36,186 nucleotides of DNA from JARRJY01 sp037388705 (GCA_037388705.1 JARRJY010000027.1:1-36186); one strand, 5' to 3'. Shown: positions 25,184 through 34,401, counted from the first letter of the stretch. Notes: generated from the sequence alone by a model not told the origin. Numbers and translations are program-made.

Positions 25184-25522
25184 TTAGTTCCTCGCCTTGT
25201 TATCCATGTAATCCGGATTCAAATCACTTTTATCGATGGTGACCAGCTGACCATTTTCAAAAAACAGTGTCAGGTGGTGTTTCTTCATTTCGCCACCGCC
25301 GGGTGTAAAAGTGTAGACATAATCCCAGCGATCAGGATGGAAAGGATCTTTCAGCATGGCGGTACCCAGCAGGAACTGTACCTGCTGCTTGTTCATACCC
25401 GTTTCCAGTTGTGCGACTTTCTCCGAGTCCAGCGTGTTTCCCTGCTGAACATCAATTTTATAAACAGAACAGCCACTTAGTAGCAGGGCAATGGTTGATA
25501 TGGTAATGAGAATTCTTCGCAT
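25184..25522 (-). CDS. bamE: Outer-membrane assembly lipoprotein BamE
   Basis: A 112-aa lipoprotein of the BAM complex, which folds beta-barrel proteins into the outer membrane. The signal peptide MRRILITISTIALLLSGC ends in a lipobox with Cys18. The mature SmpA/OmlA domain has GMNKQQVQFLLGTAMLKDPFHPDRWDYVYTF (shown by positions roughly 48-78) and a beta-rich end LTLFFENGQLVTID. The open frame extends 27 codons further upstream, but the lipoprotein signal fixes the start at 25522. It is divergent from fur, the usual arrangement in gammaproteobacteria. Confidence 0.95.
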   Translation of the reverse strand: MRRILITISTIALLLSGCSVYKIDVQQGNTLDSEKVAQLETGMNKQQVQFLLGTAMLKDPFHPDRWDYVYTFTPGGGEMKKHHLTLFFENGQLVTIDKSDLNPDYMDNKARN

Positions 25523-25612
25523 TTGTATCTCGATTAAGGGTATACTGTAAAGACGCAGAATAATAACGCATCCGCGGCGTGTCTGCGAGATGCAAAATTC
25601 CAAGAGGTTATA

Positions 25613-26029
25613 ATGGAAAGTCAGGATTTACAGAAAGCGGGCCTGAAAGCCACTTTACCCCGTCTCAAGATCCTCAAGTTTCTTGAAGAAACTGAGCAAC
25701 GCCACATGAGTGCCGAAGATGTTTACAAGGCCATGCTGGAGCAAGGGGAAGAAATCGGCCTGGCCACTATTTACCGTGTTTTAACCCAGTTTGAATCTGC
25801 GGGCCTGGTAACGAGACATCATTTTGAGGGTGGTCATTCGGTATTTGAACTGGATCAGGGCCATCATCACGATCACATTCTTTGTGTTAAATGTGGCAAG
25901 GTGGACGAGTTTTTCGACGAAACCATCGAAGAACGACAGAAAATAATCGCGAAAAAGAAAGGCTACGCTATCACGGATCATTCCTTATATATATACGGCG
26001 TATGTGCGGACTGCCAGAAAGAAAGCTAA
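25613..26029 (+). CDS. fur: Ferric uptake regulator Fur
   Basis: A 138-aa metal-responsive repressor. The N-terminal winged helix has LKATLPRLKILKFLEE and GLATIYRVLTQFESAGLV; the dimerisation part has the HHHDHILCVKCGKVDEFFDE metal motif near residue 84 and a second CxxC (CADC) at the end. It represses iron-uptake genes when loaded with ferrous iron. A TATACT at 25541-25546 could be its -10 element. It is divergent from bamE and precedes the hemerythrin gene by 254 bp. Length is slightly under the 145-150 aa of many Fur proteins, which is within range. Confidence 0.96.
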   Translation: MESQDLQKAGLKATLPRLKILKFLEETEQRHMSAEDVYKAMLEQGEEIGLATIYRVLTQFESAGLVTRHHFEGGHSVFELDQGHHHDHILCVKCGKVDEFFDETIEERQKIIAKKKGYAITDHSLYIYGVCADCQKES

Positions 26030-26215
26030 ACAGTTCGACTGTCGGTAAACGGATATGTCTGCTTCAGAAAAGTACCTTGCCGTAATCGGTATCTCCATAT
26101 TGCGGCATGCAGTGCCGACGATTTTATACGTGCGACCTGTAGTTCACCTGAACAATTGCAACACCAGCAGCGTTATAAAAAGATGGGTGGCCATGGTGAA
26201 AAGCGTGAAAGCTAA
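26030..26215 (+). other. Fur-to-hemerythrin spacer with an open frame continuing past the fur stop
   Basis: The frame of fur stays open after its TAA for 61 codons, to TAA 26213-26215, with Cys-containing, protein-like composition (for example CSADDFIRATCSSPEQLQHQ). It has no ATG or GTG near its beginning and no ribosome site, and the nonamer GAAAGCTAA ends both fur and this extension. It may be a decayed reading frame or chance. A direct repeat TACCAGGAT is seen near 26218. No RNA gene was recognised. Confidence 0.25.
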
Positions 26216-26283
26216 GCTACCAGGATTACCAGGATAAACGTAAAGAATTAAAAAGCACAATAACTTAAGACGAGTGACATTTA

Positions 26284-26697
26284 ATGCTTGATCTGAGATG
26301 GCATGAATTTTATAGCCTTGATGTAGATTTCCTCGACGAGGAACACCAAAGGTTATTAGCGATCATGCGTCAGATAAAAAAGGCGATAGAAGCAAATGAC
26401 ATGGAAATTGCCTCGCAGGAATTAAGTTTTTTATTAGAGAGTGCTGAAGCTCATTTTAAATCAGAAGAAAAATTTCTTGAAGAACTGAACTATCCAGGAC
26501 TTGAAGAACATAAAAAATATCATCAAGAATTAATTAATCAGGGCAAGTACATGAAAGATATTTGTGAAGGTATTGTTGAGGATCAAGATGTGGCCTTGTG
26601 TTTTAAAGGCATGTCGAGATTTATTATTGATGATATTTTCAAAGGAGACATCAAGTTTAAATCATTTATCGATGATGTGAGAGAGACAGGCAGATAA
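26284..26697 (+). CDS. Bacteriohemerythrin with a substituted iron ligand
   Basis: A 137-aa single-domain hemerythrin. Expected diiron ligands seen are His21 (DEEHQRL), His57 and Glu61 (HFKSEEKF), His76 and His80 (HKKYH) and Asp122 in the last helix. The remaining ligand, normally His in an HIxxxD motif, is Asp117 here (IIDDIFKGD). The family binds O2 reversibly or senses oxygen or NO; the change may alter the diiron site or leave it partly occupied. No fused signalling domain is present. It lies downstream of fur, which could hint at iron control, but no Fur box was identified. Confidence 0.85.
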   Translation: MLDLRWHEFYSLDVDFLDEEHQRLLAIMRQIKKAIEANDMEIASQELSFLLESAEAHFKSEEKFLEELNYPGLEEHKKYHQELINQGKYMKDICEGIVEDQDVALCFKGMSRFIIDDIFKGDIKFKSFIDDVRETGR

Positions 26698-26722
26698 ATC
26701 GAGAAAAGGACACCGGGTAAAT

Positions 26723-28393
26723 TTATTCGTTGCCAGCCTTTTTCAACATCTCTTCTGCATGAGACAGGGTTTGTTCAGTGATTTCGATACCGCCTAACAT
26801 GCGGGCAATTTCCTCGATGCGCTGCGGTTGTTGCAGGGCAGCAATCTGGCTGATAGTGGTATCCGTGGCTTTTTGTTTGCTGACTTGCAGATGATGATGA
26901 CCCAGTGCCGCTACTTGTGGTAAGTGGGTGACACAGATCACCTGGCGGTGAGCGCCAAGTTCCCTCAACAGGCGTCCAACAATTTCTGCCACGCGTCCAC
27001 CGATGCCAACATCGACTTCATCGAAAACAAGTGTCGGGATACGGGAGTTTTGCGCGGTAATCACCTGTATCGCGAGGCTAATACGTGACAGTTCTCCCCC
27101 TGATGCGACCCTGGTTAATGGCTTCACCGGTTGACCAGGATTGGCACTGACCATGAAGTTAATGTTTTCCAGGCCGTGTGCAGTAAAGTTCTCCTCGTTA
27201 GCCAGTTGTACTTCAAAGCAACCGCCGTCCATCCCCAGTTCCTGCATGGAGTCAGTAACAGATATTGAAAGCGTTTTTGCCGCCTTTGTTCTACTCTGTG
27301 ACAGTTTGCTGGCCAGTTTCTGATAATTTTCTGCAGCTTTACTAATATCTTCTTCCAGGTTGTTAAGACGACCTTCCGCATTTTCCAGTGAATTCAGTTC
27401 TTCCTGTAATTTAGGTAACAGGGCAGGCAGTTCTTCTGGCTGAACATGATGCTTACGGGACAGGTCGGTAATAGTACCAAGGCGTTGTTCAACTTCTTCC
27501 AGGCGTTGAGGATCAATGTCCAGCCTATCCACGTAATCACGCAATTCACTGGCTGCTTCGCGACTTTGTATCAAGGCACTTTCAAGCATTTCCGCGATTT
27601 CTTTCAGATTTTCATCTGTGGTACAAAGATTCTGGATGTCATTACTGCTTTGGCTTAACAGGCTATTGATGGCACCATGTTCATTGTCTTCCAGCAGGTG
27701 CAGGTTTTTTTCGCACGTGCTGATCAGTTGCGTGGCATTCGCCAGCTTCTTGTGTTCATTTTCCAGCCCGGGAAGTTCATCCTCGCTCAGGGCAAGTTTC
27801 TCCAGTTCGTCTACCTGGTAACGCAGTAATTCCAGTTTTTCATTTCGATCTCGTTGCGCTTTACTCAACCGCTGCAACTCATCTTGCAGGTTCCGCCATT
27901 GCTGGTAGGCATCATTGACCTGCTTAACCAGGTCAGTATGTGCGGCATAATCGTCGAGCAACTGGCGTTGTGCATGGTTTTTTAACAGTGATTGATGTTC
28001 ATGCTGACCATGCAAATCCACCAGCATTTCACCCAGTTCGCGAAGTTGCTGGATAGGGGCGGGTTTGCCATTGATAAAGGCTTTGGATGATCCCTTGTTA
28101 CTGATGACACGGCGGATAATACATTCCTGTTCACTATCCATTTCGTGTTCCTTTAGCCAGCTTTCTGCCGCGGGGGCATTGGCGGTATCAAAAGTTACGC
28201 TAATTTCGGCTTTTTCCGCACCGTGACGAATGACCCCGGTGTCAGCGCGATCACCCAGTGACAGGTTCAAGGCATCCAGCAGGATTGATTTACCGGCACC
28301 GGTTTCACCAGTAAGCACGGTCAGGCCATCTTCCAGCTCCATATCGAGCTTTTCTACGATGGCAAAATTCCAGATATGAATATGCGTCAACAT
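26723..28393 (-). CDS. recN: DNA repair protein RecN
   Basis: A 556-aa SMC-like ATPase for double-strand-break repair. Walker A GETGAGKS is at residues 29-36, the middle is a long coiled coil (about 155-355), and the C-terminal half has the signature LTRVASGGELSRISLAIQ and Walker B TLVFDEVDVGIGG. Full length and intact. It lies 17 bp downstream of nadK on the same strand, as in many gammaproteobacteria. No LexA box was seen just upstream, so it may be transcribed with nadK. Confidence 0.97.
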   Translation of the reverse strand: MLTHIHIWNFAIVEKLDMELEDGLTVLTGETGAGKSILLDALNLSLGDRADTGVIRHGAEKAEISVTFDTANAPAAESWLKEHEMDSEQECIIRRVISNKGSSKAFINGKPAPIQQLRELGEMLVDLHGQHEHQSLLKNHAQRQLLDDYAAHTDLVKQVNDAYQQWRNLQDELQRLSKAQRDRNEKLELLRYQVDELEKLALSEDELPGLENEHKKLANATQLISTCEKNLHLLEDNEHGAINSLLSQSSNDIQNLCTTDENLKEIAEMLESALIQSREAASELRDYVDRLDIDPQRLEEVEQRLGTITDLSRKHHVQPEELPALLPKLQEELNSLENAEGRLNNLEEDISKAAENYQKLASKLSQSRTKAAKTLSISVTDSMQELGMDGGCFEVQLANEENFTAHGLENINFMVSANPGQPVKPLTRVASGGELSRISLAIQVITAQNSRIPTLVFDEVDVGIGGRVAEIVGRLLRELGAHRQVICVTHLPQVAALGHHHLQVSKQKATDTTISQIAALQQPQRIEEIARMLGGIEITEQTLSHAEEMLKKAGNE

Positions 28394-28410
28394 GCCTTGG
28401 TATCTTTCGA

Positions 28411-29289
28411 CTAAAAGTGTTCGCCCCAGTGTAACTTGGCACGCAGAATTTCGTAGTGATTATGTTTATGCGGGTGAATCAACTTGACTACTTTGTCTTT
28501 CTTCTTGATCTTTACGCGATCACCGGACACGACACCCAGGTTAATCTGGCCATCACAGGTTACCTGTGCATGGGAATGCGGATGCGAGATAACATTAATT
28601 TCCACTTCGCTATCACCATCCAGCACAATAGGGCGGTAACTCATGGTGTGCGGACAGATAGGTACCAGGACAATGGCATCCATACTGGGTTCAAGGATCG
28701 GGCCGCCACCGGATAAGGCATAGGCTGTAGAACCGGTCGGTGTGGATACGATCAAGCCATCTGAACGCATGTAGTTCAGGAAACGATTATTAATATAGGT
28801 TTCTGTTTCGATCATACGTGCCACTTCCCATTTGTGGATTACCACGTCATTGAAGGCATCACTTTGGCTGACTGAACCATCCTGGTGGTCGATCGTGCAC
28901 GACAACAGGATGCGGTGTTCTTCCTCGTATTCGCCATTGAGAATTTCTTTCACACGTACCGACATTTCATCGGGTGAGACGTCGACCAGGAACCCCAGGC
29001 GGCCAAGGTTAATACCCAGTAGGGGCACTTCGCTATCCACGAGGCTACGGGCAGCATTCAACAGTGTGCCGTCCCCCCCAATAGCGATAGCAAGATCACA
29101 TTTTTCGCCAAAATCCTCCAGGGCAAGGGTCGGTAGTTTGTTTCCAGAAATACGCGCCGCGGTATCTTCATCCAGGTGAACTTCACAGCCAGCCTGCATC
29201 AGGATGTTGCTGAGGCGATTAATGGTGTCATTGGCACCTGGGTCGCCATATTTACCGATGATGCCAATGCTGTTGAAGCTGTTGCTCAT
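28411..29289 (-). CDS. nadK: NAD kinase
   Basis: A 292-aa ATP-NAD kinase, which makes NADP. It has the GIIGKYGDPGA start, the hallmark AIAIGGDGTLLNAARSL near residue 70, LGINLGRLGFL, and the glycine-rich SDGLIVSTPTGSTAYALSGGGP catalytic segment (split here by position near 174-195). Length and motifs are typical. It is divergent from hrcA; the 192-bp space holds the CIRCE element. It heads a unit with recN. Confidence 0.97.
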   Translation of the reverse strand: MSNSFNSIGIIGKYGDPGANDTINRLSNILMQAGCEVHLDEDTAARISGNKLPTLALEDFGEKCDLAIAIGGDGTLLNAARSLVDSEVPLLGINLGRLGFLVDVSPDEMSVRVKEILNGEYEEEHRILLSCTIDHQDGSVSQSDAFNDVVIHKWEVARMIETETYINNRFLNYMRSDGLIVSTPTGSTAYALSGGGPILEPSMDAIVLVPICPHTMSYRPIVLDGDSEVEINVISHPHSHAQVTCDGQINLGVVSGDRVKIKKKDKVVKLIHPHKHNHYEILRAKLHWGEHF

Positions 29290-29391
29290 TATTTTTATTC
29301 CTGTTGTGACACAAACTTAGCATTTACCTGCCCCTGACGGCTAGCGGTTAATTCCTTGACAAAAGACAGGGCAAATTGCTAGTTTTCTTTA

Positions 29392-29418
29392 TTAGCACTC
29401 TATAATAAAGAGTGCTAA
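29392..29418. promoter_or_regulatory. CIRCE operator with embedded -10 element
   Basis: TTAGCACTC (29392-29400), a 9-bp spacer and GAGTGCTAA (29410-29418) form the exact CIRCE inverted repeat bound by HrcA. The spacer begins TATAAT (29401-29406), a perfect -10 hexamer, so bound HrcA would directly block polymerase. TTGCTA at 29376-29381 is a possible -35 with 19-bp spacing; TTGACA at 29356-29361 is too far away for this -10. It controls hrcA-grpE-dnaK-dnaJ. Confidence 0.95.
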
Positions 29419-29481
29419 ATATGCCACATTTTGTTTTTGAGTTTTATACCAACAGGCCTTACGAAGAGATTTTTACCTGCC

Positions 29482-30522
29482 GTGGATGACAACATTATAA
29501 ATGATCGTGCGCAATCACTGTTAAAAACATTGGTTGAACGTTATATCGAGGATGGCCAGCCAGTCGGTTCCGCTACCCTTGCACGTAATTCCAGTATAAA
29601 ACTCAGCTCCGCCACGATTCGTAACGTCATGGCGGAACTTGAGGAACTGGGACTGGTTCATTCACCTCATACCTCGGCAGGACGTATCCCTACTGTAAAA
29701 GGGTATCGCCTGTTCGTTGATAAGCTACTAACGATAAAACCACTTGGAAATAAAACGGTACACAGCTTTCAGCAGGAACTGGCTATCGAGGAGAATGCCG
29801 ATCACCTGGTTGAAAAAGCGTCATCGTTATTATCCGCCGTGACGCAAATGGCCGGTGTGGTGATGTTGCCACGCAAAGAAGGTGCCGTCTTGCGGCATAT
29901 CGAATTTTTGCCATTAGCCGGTAACCGGGTGCTGGTGATCCTGGTCATCAACGAACAGGAAGTGCAGAACAAGGTCATTCATACAGCTCGTACCTACAGC
30001 GAGGCTGAACTGGTGCAGACTGCCAATTTCCTCAATAGTGAATACGCGGGTAGTGACTTAACCCGGATACGAGAAAAGTTGTTAACAAGTATGCAGCAGT
30101 CGCGCGATGCGATGACAAAAATCATGCAAACCGCGGTTGAAATGACTGACCAGGTAATGGAAAGTTCGCGACGTCATGATGATTTCATCATGGCCGGGCA
30201 GACCAACCTGATGAGTTATGCTGAAATGGGCGACCTGGATAAACTGAAACAGTTGTTCGAAGCCTTCAATACCAAGCGTGACGTATTGCATATCCTGGAT
30301 CAGTCTATCCATGCCGAAGCGATGCAGATCTACATAGGTGAGGAGTCCGGTTACTCGGTATTTGATGATTGCTCGGTCATCACCTCACCTTATAAATCCG
30401 GCGAAGACATTGTCGGGGTTCTGGGCATTATTGGCCCGACCCGGATGGCCTATGACAGGGTGATCCCGGTTGTCGATATGACAGCAAAATTACTGGGTTC
30501 GCTATTGAGCTCAGACAAATAA
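29482..30522 (+). CDS. hrcA: Heat-inducible transcription repressor HrcA
   Basis: A 346-aa repressor that binds CIRCE and is kept active by chaperonin. The N-terminal winged helix has RAQSLLKTLVERYIEDGQPVGS and SSATIRNVMAELEELGLV with HTSAGRIPT; the C-terminal domain ends GVLGIIGPTRMAYDRVIPVVDM. The frame is open back to a TTG at 29431, but GTG 29482 gives the usual N-terminal length (DDNIINDRAQ) and has a purine-rich GAAGAGA upstream. It is the first gene of an autoregulated heat-shock operon. Confidence 0.94.
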   Translation: MDDNIINDRAQSLLKTLVERYIEDGQPVGSATLARNSSIKLSSATIRNVMAELEELGLVHSPHTSAGRIPTVKGYRLFVDKLLTIKPLGNKTVHSFQQELAIEENADHLVEKASSLLSAVTQMAGVVMLPRKEGAVLRHIEFLPLAGNRVLVILVINEQEVQNKVIHTARTYSEAELVQTANFLNSEYAGSDLTRIREKLLTSMQQSRDAMTKIMQTAVEMTDQVMESSRRHDDFIMAGQTNLMSYAEMGDLDKLKQLFEAFNTKRDVLHILDQSIHAEAMQIYIGEESGYSVFDDCSVITSPYKSGEDIVGVLGIIGPTRMAYDRVIPVVDMTAKLLGSLLSSDK

Positions 30523-30574
30523 TCCCCATATAGAAAACCAGAATTTCCATTTAACGAGATGTTTCGGAGAAAAC

Positions 30575-31150
30575 ATGAGCAACACCGAGAATGAACAACC
30601 ACAATCGGATGAGAATGTTGAGGCAGGAACTGCCGAACAGGAACAAGAAAGCGATCCGATAGCCCAGTTGGAAGCCAGGCTAGCCGCGGCGGAAAAAGAA
30701 GCGGCAGATGCCAAAGAACAGGCACTTCGTACCATTGCCGAGATGGAAAACCTGCGCAAACGAACCAGTCGTGACCTGGAAAATGCCCATAAATATGCCC
30801 TGGAAAAATTTGCCCAGGAATTGCTACCGGTTATTGATAGCCTCGAAATGGGTGTGGCGGCCGCACAGGATGAAGGTGTTGATGTGGCCAGGCTCCGCGA
30901 AGGTACCGAAATGACGCTGAGACTGTTCGAAACAGCGATTGATAAATTCGGTATCAAGGGCGTGCACCCGCACGGCGAGGTCTTCAATCCAGAACATCAC
31001 CAGGCCATGTCGATGATTGATTCACCGGAACATGCCCCGAATACGGTGATTGATGTGATGCAAAAGGGCTACCTGCTGAATGATCGCCTCGTACGCCCAG
31101 CTATGGTCGTGGTGGCATCGGCTAAAAGCGGAAACGGTGATCGATATTAA
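30575..31150 (+). CDS. grpE: Nucleotide exchange factor GrpE
   Basis: A 191-aa co-chaperone that releases ADP from DnaK. Residues 1-35 are acidic and disordered, 35-90 a long helix (QLEARLAAAEKEAADAKEQA), then EMENLRKRTSRDLENAHKYALEKFAQELLPVIDSLE and the C-terminal beta domain HPHGEVFNPEHHQAMS with GYLLNDRLVRPAMVVVA. GGAGA precedes the ATG. It lies 52 bp after hrcA and 24 bp before dnaK in the same operon. Confidence 0.97.
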   Translation: MSNTENEQPQSDENVEAGTAEQEQESDPIAQLEARLAAAEKEAADAKEQALRTIAEMENLRKRTSRDLENAHKYALEKFAQELLPVIDSLEMGVAAAQDEGVDVARLREGTEMTLRLFETAIDKFGIKGVHPHGEVFNPEHHQAMSMIDSPEHAPNTVIDVMQKGYLLNDRLVRPAMVVVASAKSGNGDRY

Positions 31151-31174
31151 AACAGCTTTTGGAGAATTAGGATA

Positions 31175-33091
31175 ATGGGAAAAATTATCGGTATTGACCT
31201 TGGAACCACCAACTCCTGTGTTGCAGTGATGGAAAATGGTAGCGTCAAGGTAATTGAAAACAGCGAAGGTGATCGCACAACCCCTTCCATCGTGGCTTTT
31301 ACAGCCGATGACGTGCTTGTCGGTCAGTCAGCCAAACGCCAGGCGGTAACCAACCCTGAAAACACCCTGTTTGCGGTAAAACGTCTTATCGGTCGTAAAT
31401 TTGATGATGCCGAAGTACAGAAAGACATCAACATGGTGCCTTATAAAATCATTAAAGCCGATAATGGTGATGCCTGGGTTGAAGCCAATGGCAAGAAGAT
31501 GGCGGCACCTGAAGTGTCTGCTCGTGTTCTCATGAAGATGAAGAAAACGGCTGAAGATTACCTGGGTGAAGCAGTCACCGAGGCGGTTATAACGGTTCCT
31601 GCTTACTTCAATGACTCACAGCGCCAGGCTACCAAAGATGCTGGCAAGATTGCCGGTCTTGAAGTGAAACGTATTATCAACGAACCCACTGCCGCGGCAT
31701 TGGCTTTCGGTATGGATAAAAAAGAAGGTGATCGCAAGATCGCGGTTTACGATTTGGGTGGTGGTACCTTCGACGTATCCATCATTGAAATCGCCGACAT
31801 CGATGGCGAGCACCAGATCGAAGTACTGTCAACAAACGGGGATACCTTCCTCGGTGGTGAAGACTTTGATATGCGCCTGATTGATTACCTGGCTGAAGAG
31901 TTCAAGAAAGATCAGGGTATTGATCTGAAAGGCGATCCACTTGCGATGCAGCGTTTAAAAGAAGCTGCCGAAAAAGCCAAGATTGAATTGTCTTCTAGTT
32001 CACAGACTGAAGTGAACCTGCCTTATGTAACGGCAGATGCAACAGGTCCTAAGCACCTGAACGTGAAAGTGACGCGTGCCAAGCTGGAAGCATTGGTTGA
32101 AGATCTGATTGCCCGTTCTATCGAACCCTGTAAAGTGGCATTGAAAGATGCCGGCATGAGTGCCTCAGAAGTGAATGACGTTATCCTGGTTGGTGGCCAG
32201 TCTCGTATGCCTAAGGTACAGGAAGAAGTACAAAACTTCTTTGGTAAAGAACCCCGTAAAGATGTTAATCCTGATGAAGCGGTAGCTATGGGTGCTGCGA
32301 TCCAGGGTGGTGTATTAGGTGGTGATGTCAAAGACGTACTGCTGTTAGATGTAACACCTTTATCACTGGGTATCGAAACACTTGGTGGTGTCATGACCAA
32401 GCTGATTGAAAAGAACACTACGATCCCTACCAAGGCAAACCAGGTGTTCTCAACAGCGGATGATAACCAGAACGCGGTAACTGTTCATGTCTTACAAGGT
32501 GAACGTGAACGTGCCGACGCGAATAAATCGCTGGGTCGATTTGATCTGACGGATATCCCACCTGCGCCACGTGGCGTACCGCAAATCGAGGTAACCCTAG
32601 ATATTGACGCGAATGGTATTCTGAACGTATCAGCGAAAGATAAAGGTACCGGCAAGGAACAGTCTATCGTAATCAAAGCATCCAGTGGTCTATCGGACGA
32701 AGAAGTAGAACAAATGGTGAAAGACGCCGAAGCGCATGCGGATGAAGACAAGAAGTTCCAGGAAATGGTTAACGTTCGCAACCAGGCGGATAATCTGATT
32801 CATGCGACCAGGAAATCCATGGATGAATTAGGCGACAAGGTTGAAGAGTCTGAGAAGACTGCGATTGAAGCCGCTATCAAGGATCTCGAAGAGGCACTGA
32901 AGGACGATAACAGGGATGATATCGAAGCCAAGACCAAGGCGCTTAGCGAAGCTTCAGCCAGCATGGCACAGAAACTTTATGCCGAACAGGCCGCTGGCGC
33001 AGAAGGTGCACCAGGTGCCGATGATGCCGAAGCGAAGGCTGATGATGTTGTTGATGCCGAGTTCGAAGAAGTCGACGACAAGAAAAAGTAA
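31175..33091 (+). CDS. dnaK: Hsp70 chaperone DnaK
   Basis: A 638-aa Hsp70 of normal length. The ATPase domain begins GKIIGIDLGTTNSCVAVM and includes AVYDLGGGTFDVSIIE and ILVGGQSRMPKVQ; the linker DVLLLDVTPLSLGIE and substrate domain follow, and the lid ends in an acidic tail EFEEVDDKKK. It folds and protects client proteins with DnaJ and GrpE. GGAGAATTAGGA provides a ribosome site. A small hairpin without T run follows in the spacer to dnaJ. Confidence 0.98.
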   Translation: MGKIIGIDLGTTNSCVAVMENGSVKVIENSEGDRTTPSIVAFTADDVLVGQSAKRQAVTNPENTLFAVKRLIGRKFDDAEVQKDINMVPYKIIKADNGDAWVEANGKKMAAPEVSARVLMKMKKTAEDYLGEAVTEAVITVPAYFNDSQRQATKDAGKIAGLEVKRIINEPTAAALAFGMDKKEGDRKIAVYDLGGGTFDVSIIEIADIDGEHQIEVLSTNGDTFLGGEDFDMRLIDYLAEEFKKDQGIDLKGDPLAMQRLKEAAEKAKIELSSSSQTEVNLPYVTADATGPKHLNVKVTRAKLEALVEDLIARSIEPCKVALKDAGMSASEVNDVILVGGQSRMPKVQEEVQNFFGKEPRKDVNPDEAVAMGAAIQGGVLGGDVKDVLLLDVTPLSLGIETLGGVMTKLIEKNTTIPTKANQVFSTADDNQNAVTVHVLQGERERADANKSLGRFDLTDIPPAPRGVPQIEVTLDIDANGILNVSAKDKGTGKEQSIVIKASSGLSDEEVEQMVKDAEAHADEDKKFQEMVNVRNQADNLIHATRKSMDELGDKVEESEKTAIEAAIKDLEEALKDDNRDDIEAKTKALSEASASMAQKLYAEQAAGAEGAPGADDAEAKADDVVDAEFEEVDDKKK

Positions 33092-33095
33092 GCCA

Positions 33096-33116
33096 TAAAT
33101 AGCGGTACGCTATTTA
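33096..33116 (+). other. Hairpin in the dnaK-dnaJ spacer
   Basis: TAAATAGCG (33096-33104) and CGCTATTTA (33108-33116) form a perfect 9-bp stem with a GTA loop, 5 bp after the dnaK stop. No T run follows, so full termination is unlikely; RNA processing or 3'-end protection of dnaK mRNA are alternatives. Confidence 0.45.
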
Positions 33117-33209
33117 GATGAAGTAAGTGTGGCTGGGTTCGGTGGAAACTGTTCCCGGCCTCGCTATGTATAGTTAAGTGTTATTTAGCCAACAAGAAGT
33201 TAGATCATT

Positions 33210-34349
33210 ATGTCGAAACGCGATTATTACGAAGTGCTGGATGTCTCCAAAAATGCCAGTGAGGCTGAAATCAAGAAAGCCTTTAAACGTTTGGCGATGA
33301 AATATCATCCTGATCGTAACCCCGACAATGATGAAGCACTTGAAAAATTTAAAGAAGCCAAGGAAGCCTATGATGTTCTGAGTGATAGCCAGAAAAGGGC
33401 GGCCTATGATCAGTTTGGTCACGCCGGCGTTGATCCTTCTGCCGGCATGGGCGGTGGTGCCGGCTTTGGCGGTGGCGCCAGCTTCAGCGATATTTTTGGT
33501 GATGTTTTTGGTGATATCTTTGGCGGTGGTGGTGGTCACGGTGGCCAGCGCGTTTATCGTGGTGCCGACCTACGCTATAACCTCGAGCTGTCACTGGAAG
33601 AAGCTGTGAAGGGCACGAGTGTTAATATCAAGATCCCCAGTCATGAAGCCTGTGATGAATGTGGCGGTAGTGGTGCCAAGAAAGGCACGGAGCCAACGAC
33701 ATGCTCCACCTGCGGTGGTGCCGGACAGGTGCGTATGCAGCAGGGCTTTTTCTCCTTGCAGCAAACCTGTCCACACTGTCATGGTAGTGGCAAGATAATC
33801 ACCGATCCCTGCGGCAAATGTCATGGTTCTGGCCGTACCGAAAAAACCAAGACGCTCTCCGTCAAAGTCCCGGCCGGGGTGGATAACGGCGATCGCATTC
33901 GCCTGAGCGGGGAAGGCGAAATGGGTGAAAATGGTGGTCCCCCGGGTGATCTCTATGTGCACATGCATGTGCGTGAACATCCTATTTTCATGCGTGATGG
34001 CAGCGATCTGTTTTGCGAGGTTCCTGTTAGCATTGTAACTGCGACGCTGGGTGGTGAGTTGGAAGTGCCAACCCTGGACGGACGTGTCAAACTGAAAATC
34101 CCGGCGGAGACGCAATCAGGCAAGCTTTTCCGACTGCGCGGCAAAGGCGTCAGGTCGGTTCGTGGCAATGTTAATGGTGATTTATTATGTAAAGTTTCTG
34201 TGGAAACGCCCGTTAACCTGACTAAGAAACAAAAAGAATTACTCAAGGAATTCGAAGATTCCTTGCAAGGGGACAGTGTTAATCACAGTCCGAAAGCATC
34301 TAACTGGTTAGACGGGGTGAAGAAATTCTTTGAGGATATGAAATTCTAG
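33210..34349 (+). CDS. dnaJ: Hsp40 co-chaperone DnaJ
   Basis: A 379-aa type I J-protein. The J domain has YYEVLDVSKNASEAEIKKAF and the HPD motif in KYHPDRNPD; a Gly/Phe-rich segment follows (MGGGAGFGGGASF). The zinc domain has four repeats: CDECGGSG, CSTCGGAG, CPHCHGSG and CGKCHGSG. The C-terminal substrate-binding part is complete. It stimulates DnaK ATPase and hands over clients. It lies 118 bp after dnaK in the HrcA-controlled operon. Confidence 0.98.
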   Translation: MSKRDYYEVLDVSKNASEAEIKKAFKRLAMKYHPDRNPDNDEALEKFKEAKEAYDVLSDSQKRAAYDQFGHAGVDPSAGMGGGAGFGGGASFSDIFGDVFGDIFGGGGGHGGQRVYRGADLRYNLELSLEEAVKGTSVNIKIPSHEACDECGGSGAKKGTEPTTCSTCGGAGQVRMQQGFFSLQQTCPHCHGSGKIITDPCGKCHGSGRTEKTKTLSVKVPAGVDNGDRIRLSGEGEMGENGGPPGDLYVHMHVREHPIFMRDGSDLFCEVPVSIVTATLGGELEVPTLDGRVKLKIPAETQSGKLFRLRGKGVRSVRGNVNGDLLCKVSVETPVNLTKKQKELLKEFEDSLQGDSVNHSPKASNWLDGVKKFFEDMKF

Positions 34350-34401
34350 AGAACAATCTTCTATAATTATTAACAAGTTATAATAAAAAAGAGTTGAGAA
34401 T

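Noticed and set aside
33591..34115. 174-aa open frame on the minus strand inside dnaJ
   Set aside because: It lies wholly antisense to a complete, clearly recognised dnaJ and has no family features or ribosome site.
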